Shown here piece by piece: positions 59,731 to 64,000 of a stretch of DNA of 64,000 nt; the stretch's first letter is position 1, and every line of letters begins with the position of its first letter. The position numbers were made by a program, and so were the translations under genes. The DNA comes from Cymbomonas tetramitiformis (Eukaryota > Chlorophyta > Pyramimonadophyceae > Pyramimonadales > Pyramimonadaceae), in NCBI GenBank assembly GCA_001247695.2, contig LGRX02033436.1, forward strand, positions 19,031 through 83,030, read 5' to 3'. The notes below the pieces were generated by a model. That model worked only from the letters and a program-made list of their open reading frames with translations. It searched no databases and was not told the origin of the DNA.

Positions 59731-60888
59731 CGAGATGAGCACCCAGCTCAGAGCAACAGGTTTGCTGTGCTCCCTGAGGTTCCGTCAGATCAGTCAGCAT
59801 CATTGGTGGCAGCACCCAGCAACAGCCAGCCGGCCCAGCGGGGGTCCCCTGAGGATGATCCCAGCAGCAGCAGCGGTAGCGAATCGTCGCTCAGTGAGAA
59901 ATCAGTATCGCCAGAGCGAGAGCGCAGATACCGCAGCAGCAGCAGTGACGACAGTGAAGAGCGGAGCAGAGGGCGGCGAAGAATCAAGAAGAAGAAGAAG
60001 AAGTCCAAGAAGCCCAAGAAGCGAAGCAAGTTCACTGCTGAGGAGAAGGGAAAGGCTAGGGCTGCTGTAGCGGCTGAGGAGAACCACTCCCTGACGCCAG
60101 AGATGGCGGTGAAAACCCTGCTGAAGGACAAGGCTCTTAGAGACCAGGCCTTCGAGTGTCTGCCTGCGGAGAGACAGCGGGCTATAGCCAGTGCGAAGGC
60201 CGCAGGGGAAGACGTGCACTGGGAGCAAGAGGGGTGGGAAGCTATGATGGCTGCCCAGAGGACAGTGCTGCAGGAGAGGAGTACCCCTCACCCGTTGCCA
60301 GTGCGTTCCCCCACACCGAAGGACACAGACTTGGTGTGGTACGAACACACCAAAGCCCTACATCCAACGCTGAGTGAGGATGAGGCATGGCAATTGGCGG
60401 TGCATAACCACACTGGAGCCAGCACAGCGCAGACCTCGGGGACAGGAGGAGGAGTGTCGAGTTCAGTATCCTCAGCACAACCTTCGGGCTCGGAGACAGC
60501 AGCCTTGGAGGAGTGGAGATACCCTTCAGTGCCTATCACTGTGGAACAAGGTATCCGGGACCACGTGAGGGTGCACAACTCGGGGGTAGAAGAAGCTACC
60601 GCCATTGCAGCAAAGTATTCCAACTTAGCTGTGAGTTATGGGCACGCAAAGAACCATAGAGTTCGTGAGACCCTGCCCGGTCCAGTGATGCAGCTCATCA
60701 GCGACACAGGTCACCCGGTACCCGAAGGCGCAGGGTGTGTCCGGTGTGGTCGCTTACTGCGATCGCCCGAGGGCCAGATCCGGGTCACTCCCGGATTAAT
60801 CTGGGATGTGATGTTGGGTTCCAACCGGACCTGTGTGCAGGTGCCTCTTTGTCAGGAGTGCACTAAACCCCCTGGACAGGAGCCTTAG
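59611..60888 (+). CDS. Basic, serine-rich protein with C-terminal zinc ribbon-like motif
   Basis: The frame is open from 59611; the credible part starts near 59710. It has a serine-rich stretch (DDPSSSSGSESSLSEKS, YRSSSSDDSEERS), a basic run (RRRIKKKKKKSKKPKKR; likely nuclear or RNA-binding), then a globular part (MAVKTLLKDKALRDQAF, LVWYEHTKALHPTLSEDEA). The end has paired Cys motifs (CVRCGRLL and PLCQEC), like a zinc ribbon. It stops at 60888, 30 bases before gag. Role unknown; it sits where an accessory or gag-leader protein would be. Confidence 0.5.
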   Translation: MHLNKQRSSRPCRRNSKCHNSIGVKFFAGINFGRARPLNRRDEHPAQSNRFAVLPEVPSDQSASLVAAPSNSQPAQRGSPEDDPSSSSGSESSLSEKSVSPERERRYRSSSSDDSEERSRGRRRIKKKKKKSKKPKKRSKFTAEEKGKARAAVAAEENHSLTPEMAVKTLLKDKALRDQAFECLPAERQRAIASAKAAGEDVHWEQEGWEAMMAAQRTVLQERSTPHPLPVRSPTPKDTDLVWYEHTKALHPTLSEDEAWQLAVHNHTGASTAQTSGTGGGVSSSVSSAQPSGSETAALEEWRYPSVPITVEQGIRDHVRVHNSGVEEATAIAAKYSNLAVSYGHAKNHRVRETLPGPVMQLISDTGHPVPEGAGCVRCGRLLRSPEGQIRVTPGLIWDVMLGSNRTCVQVPLCQECTKPPGQEP

Positions 60889-60917
60889 CTCAGCTGCCCA
60901 TCATTCCCACGCCCGAT

Positions 60918-62219
60918 GTGACAACGCCACAGTCTCAGCCGCGGAGTACTAGTGATCAGCAGCCCCCGCCAGATCCAGACCCTTCGCCCCACAGAGACGC
61001 ACCTGAGCAGGAACGTGGACCTCCGCCTCGCAGAGACGCGTCCGAGCAGGAACGTGAACCTCCACTGCGGTCAGAGACCGATCCAGCGCGGTTGGAGCAG
61101 ACACAGCTGAAGAAGCTGGAGGCAGAGGACAGACTCCTGAGTACCTTACGGAAGCTAAGGGAGCGCATCACTACGTACACGTGCCCTCTAGATCAGACAG
61201 CGGGAGAGAAGTCATCTGGTCATTTGCTGCAACCGTTAAAACTTCTGATGAGGGAGCTGCAAGATTACTTCAAGGAGCCGCAGGTGAAGAGAGCGCTGGC
61301 CACGAAGAAGATGAACGAGGACGCCGATGGAAGTGAAGCCACGGTCACCACTGTCTCAGAAGAATTGCGTCTGATCATCAGAGATAGGGTGGAAGGATCA
61401 GTCCAAGGGCTGCTAAACCAGAAGGTTCTAACCAATCAGATGAATACGCTGGACGATCTGATCGGCACCCTCGCTCGATCTTGCATCAGCGACGCTCACC
61501 TTAGCATTCTACCCAGCATGTTGTCACGGTCTCGGCAGGCCTCGGGCAAGAACGCAGGAAGGAATGCGCGGACCTTCCACCACGCTCTAATGGAAGCGTT
61601 TGAGCTGATGGAATCCCTGCATAAGCACGGAGTCACCGGTCCAGTCAGCAGAGCCTCGTTACCCGGCATCTTCCTCAGTGGACTGACACCAGAGTTGCAC
61701 GCGAGGGTTCATAAGGAGCTGTTGGGCAAGGTGGACTTTCATCAGTCAACTGGACCAGCTGGGTGGGAGGCGGAACTACTGCGCAAATACGTGGAGCAGG
61801 CTACATTGGAGGAGCGACGGGATCCGGTGGGACTGAAGGCAGCCAGGGACCAGTCTCCCTTTCCAGTGGCTGCGCTGGTTGAGTGCCTCGATGAGCACGT
61901 GGAGCAGTGCTATGCGCTACCGACAGCGCCGGCAGAAGTGGAGGGCAGGCAGCTGCCTGGATCGTCTACGTACACTGGTTGCAGGAAATGCAAATCTAAG
62001 GAGCACTTGGCGAGGGACTGCCCGCAGCAGCACGACCAGCAGAAGAAAGCTGCATGGGTAAAGTGCATCTGGGATGAGGCGTTCGAGACCCTGGAGAACT
62101 CTGGCGCAAGCCCGGAACTTATGGAGGAGACGTTCGCAGTCATCGCGCAGGAGAGGGGTTCAGATTTTGGCGAGGGAGAGGCCGCGGGGGCCAGTTCCTC
62201 TCCCGGTCGCAAGGCATAG
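60918..62219 (+). CDS. Gag-like protein with zinc knuckle
   Basis: Open from 60918 (MTTPQSQPRSTS), 433 codons. The N-terminus is P/D/E/R-rich, then a helical capsid-like region (LLQPLKLLMRELQDYF, MNTLDDLIGTLARSC, RTFHHALMEAFELMESL, LPGIFLSGLTPELHARV). A CCHC knuckle lies near residues 355-370 (CRKCKSKEHLARDC). Typical of LTR-element gag. It ends TAG 62217; protease coding resumes in a different frame from about 62300. Confidence 0.8.
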   Translation: MTTPQSQPRSTSDQQPPPDPDPSPHRDAPEQERGPPPRRDASEQEREPPLRSETDPARLEQTQLKKLEAEDRLLSTLRKLRERITTYTCPLDQTAGEKSSGHLLQPLKLLMRELQDYFKEPQVKRALATKKMNEDADGSEATVTTVSEELRLIIRDRVEGSVQGLLNQKVLTNQMNTLDDLIGTLARSCISDAHLSILPSMLSRSRQASGKNAGRNARTFHHALMEAFELMESLHKHGVTGPVSRASLPGIFLSGLTPELHARVHKELLGKVDFHQSTGPAGWEAELLRKYVEQATLEERRDPVGLKAARDQSPFPVAALVECLDEHVEQCYALPTAPAEVEGRQLPGSSTYTGCRKCKSKEHLARDCPQQHDQQKKAAWVKCIWDEAFETLENSGASPELMEETFAVIAQERGSDFGEGEAAGASSSPGRKA

Positions 62220-62299
62220 GTCCCGGAGCCAGCAGGGGGAGTACTCCGCCCCTTGCTGAGGCCGACAGGAGCGGGACCAGGCCTCTGGAGGAGAGGTCT

Positions 62300-64000
62300 G
62301 TGAGGGGGCGACACAGCCAGCCCTACCGGTGGAACACCCATTTCAGAGAAGACCACCGGATGAGGTATGGCCCGGGACCAGCCCAAAAGGCAACCGAGAA
62401 GCTGAGGCGAGCTGTGAGGTGGTTGAAGCGGACTCACCCGGTTACTGTGGTGGCTCCAAGCGAGATGGAGCCAGAGGTGGCACCAGCGCAGGCATCCACC
62501 CCAACAGAGGTACAAATCAGGTTCCCTTTGTTCGGGCAAGGAAGTCAGGGACACCCGTGCACAAAAGGTGTGTACCAGCGCGCCTTGCAGCCATCAGGTG
62601 CCAGAAGGGTGAGGTTCAGGGAGGAGGCAGCGCCCCGGCAGCTCTTTGGACGTGCGCTGCGACGACGACTGGACCGTGCCAAGCCGCCGCCGCTGTCGCG
62701 AGCACAACAGCGAGTGCAACGTGACAAACCAGCAGCGTGGGAGGCAGCCAGGACACTGACGAGCAGGCGGCGGGAAGCAGAGGTGCATCAGCACAGAGTC
62801 AGGAGTGCCATGGTACAGGTGAAGGGCCGCATAGAGCACCTGAGGAAGATGGTGAAGGCGAGCAGGGAAACGGCGACCGCCAGACCAGCACCCTGGCCAG
62901 ATGATCCAGCGCCGGAAGACTCCATCACCAGGTCTGCCCGCTGGACTGCCCTGATAGCGGAGGCAGGCACTTACCACCTACCCGACGACAACTCTGACGA
63001 AGAACTGAACCCGCGGGAAGTGGAGCCAGGTTTGCACAAACTGGCCAGCATCAGGCCGGACATAGGCGTGGACGCGGGGGCGGGGCGTTGGGGAGAGTGG
63101 CTGGACGAACATGTGCTAGCTGCCATGGATGCGTCCGGGCCCACTCTCATGATCTTTTGGGCGTGGATTGGCAAGGTGAGAGTGAAGGTCCTCATCGATA
63201 CCGGGGCCTCCTCCAGCTTCACATCCCTAGAGACTGTGAAGAAGCTCAAGCTTCAACCATCAGTCCATGAGAAACCAATGCGGGTGCAGGTTGCAGATGG
63301 CACAGTCTACGACGCCAACTCTTGCATTCGACCCAAGCTCACGGCGGAGACGCGGAAGGGAAGTTATGCCAAGCAGGTAACTCTGCGAGTGATGCCCTTA
63401 TCCTTGGGAGTGGACGTGGTGCTGGGGGGTGACTGGTTACGAGCTCTGGGGGGTGACTGGTTACGAGCTCAGCGGCGGATCACCTTTGACTACGCACAGT
63501 ATGGGAGTGTGCGGTTTGGCCATGGGTCACAGAAGGTAGTCATTGCGGGATGCAATCCAGGGTCGTCATCTACAGGGTCTGGGCAGGCCATGGGACTGGT
63601 AGAGGCACAGCTTATCAGTACTAAGCAAGCCAGGAAGGACCTGCGAGCCTTGAAGAATAGCGGCGAGGAGGCGTACCTGATGTATCTGGCTCCAGATGGC
63701 ACATTTAAAATGGAGGCCACCGACGACCCCAACTCTCCCTTAGAGGCCTCTGCAGCCCTATCAGAGTCATCTTCATCCTCATCATCGGAAGCAGAGGGTG
63801 ACAACGCTAGGCAAAGGGGGGGGGGAAGTTACCTCTGACGAGGAAGGCTGCAACAGCGACAGCACAGTAGCAAGCATAGCCACCCTAATCTCCGACAGCA
63901 GTTCGTCTGAATCTGAACAAGATGCAACAGAGCAGGAGGACTGGGCTCAGGAGCAGGTGTGTGCTCTGCGACCGGCGACGTGCCCCACATCAGCGCAACC
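62300..64000 (+). CDS. Retropepsin-containing pol start, frame broken at a G10 run, partial
   Basis: The frame opens at 62300 with no convincing ATG, so expression by frameshift from gag is likely. The aspartic protease lies at about 63180-63540: LIDTGASSSFTSLETVKKL (catalytic D-T-G), then VDVVLGGDWLRAL. The last motif sits in a 24-bp tandem duplication (63424-63447, 63448-63471) that repeats eight residues right after the conserved LGxDWL element. At 63816-63825 ten G residues precede a stop at 63838, but the frame beginning GAA at 63825 stays open to the window end (EVTSDEEGCNSDS, SEQDATEQEDWAQE). This suggests a homopolymer slip, real or an artefact. RT lies beyond the window. Confidence 0.75.

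Larger units (their letters stand above)
56148..64000 (+). mobile_element. LTR retrotransposon 5' half, cut by the window end
   Basis: Order: primer site, repeated leader, proline/alanine-rich repeat protein, basic/serine-rich protein with a zinc ribbon, gag with zinc knuckle, retropepsin. The pol enzymes lie beyond 64000, so the superfamily is not proven; protease directly after gag fits Ty3/gypsy. Six reading-frame segments in frames 2,1,1,0,2,0 point to either several proteins with frameshifting or accumulated indels. Confidence 0.75.

Overview
The window is eukaryotic nuclear DNA: genes are split by GT-AG introns, most of the sequence is transposons and tandem repeats, and coding density is low. 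The best host marker is a complete 11-exon queuine tRNA-ribosyltransferase gene (QTRT1). Land plants and most fungi lack this enzyme, so an alga or another protist with a repeat-rich genome is the likely source. I cannot name the species.

Layout. 1-9.9 kb: a degenerate CACTA-type DNA transposon (element A) on the + strand. Its introns and flanks are filled with GAAGAC/GTCTTC words. A complete 3.2 kb LTR retroelement lacking reverse transcriptase (6338-9552) is nested in its 3' part, and a tRNA-like gene lies upstream. 9.9-13.6 kb: a 185-bp satellite, a chromodomain exon and small repeats. 14.0-26.8 kb: a second CACTA-type transposon (element B, 14038-26831) with 43-bp perfect terminal inverted repeats and a GCT target duplication. 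It carries a nine-exon transposase gene (-) and a divergent three-exon accessory gene (+). All seven mapped transposase introns are built from CCATAGGG-type words. A 1.73 kb palindromic Mutator-like element splits the transposase near its N-terminus. Element B itself lies in an intron of a decayed coiled-coil gene whose remains flank it.

28.7-32.4 kb: an Aven-like gene (-). 35.5-41.5 kb: QTRT1 (-), with minisatellites in several introns. 42-44.1 kb: an unrecognised exon (-), 85-bp repeats and an orphan RecQ zinc-binding fragment (+). 47.3-55.2 kb: an intact 2609-codon Ty1/copia polyprotein (-) with two hydrophobic segments between gag and protease. 56.1-64.0 kb: the 5' half of another LTR retrotransposon (+), with a primer-binding site, several gag-region ORFs and a retropepsin domain, cut by the window edge.

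The most unusual signal is that the two CACTA elements, homologous in their transposase C-terminal region, each fill introns and subterminal regions with a private short-word vocabulary. Other notable signals are the chain-of-hairpins element inside the transposase, three small hairpins with co-varying stems and a shared core, and the in-frame amber codon in the small LTR element. Exon boundaries were derived by eye from splice consensus, reading phase and recalled family sequences; no searches were run.
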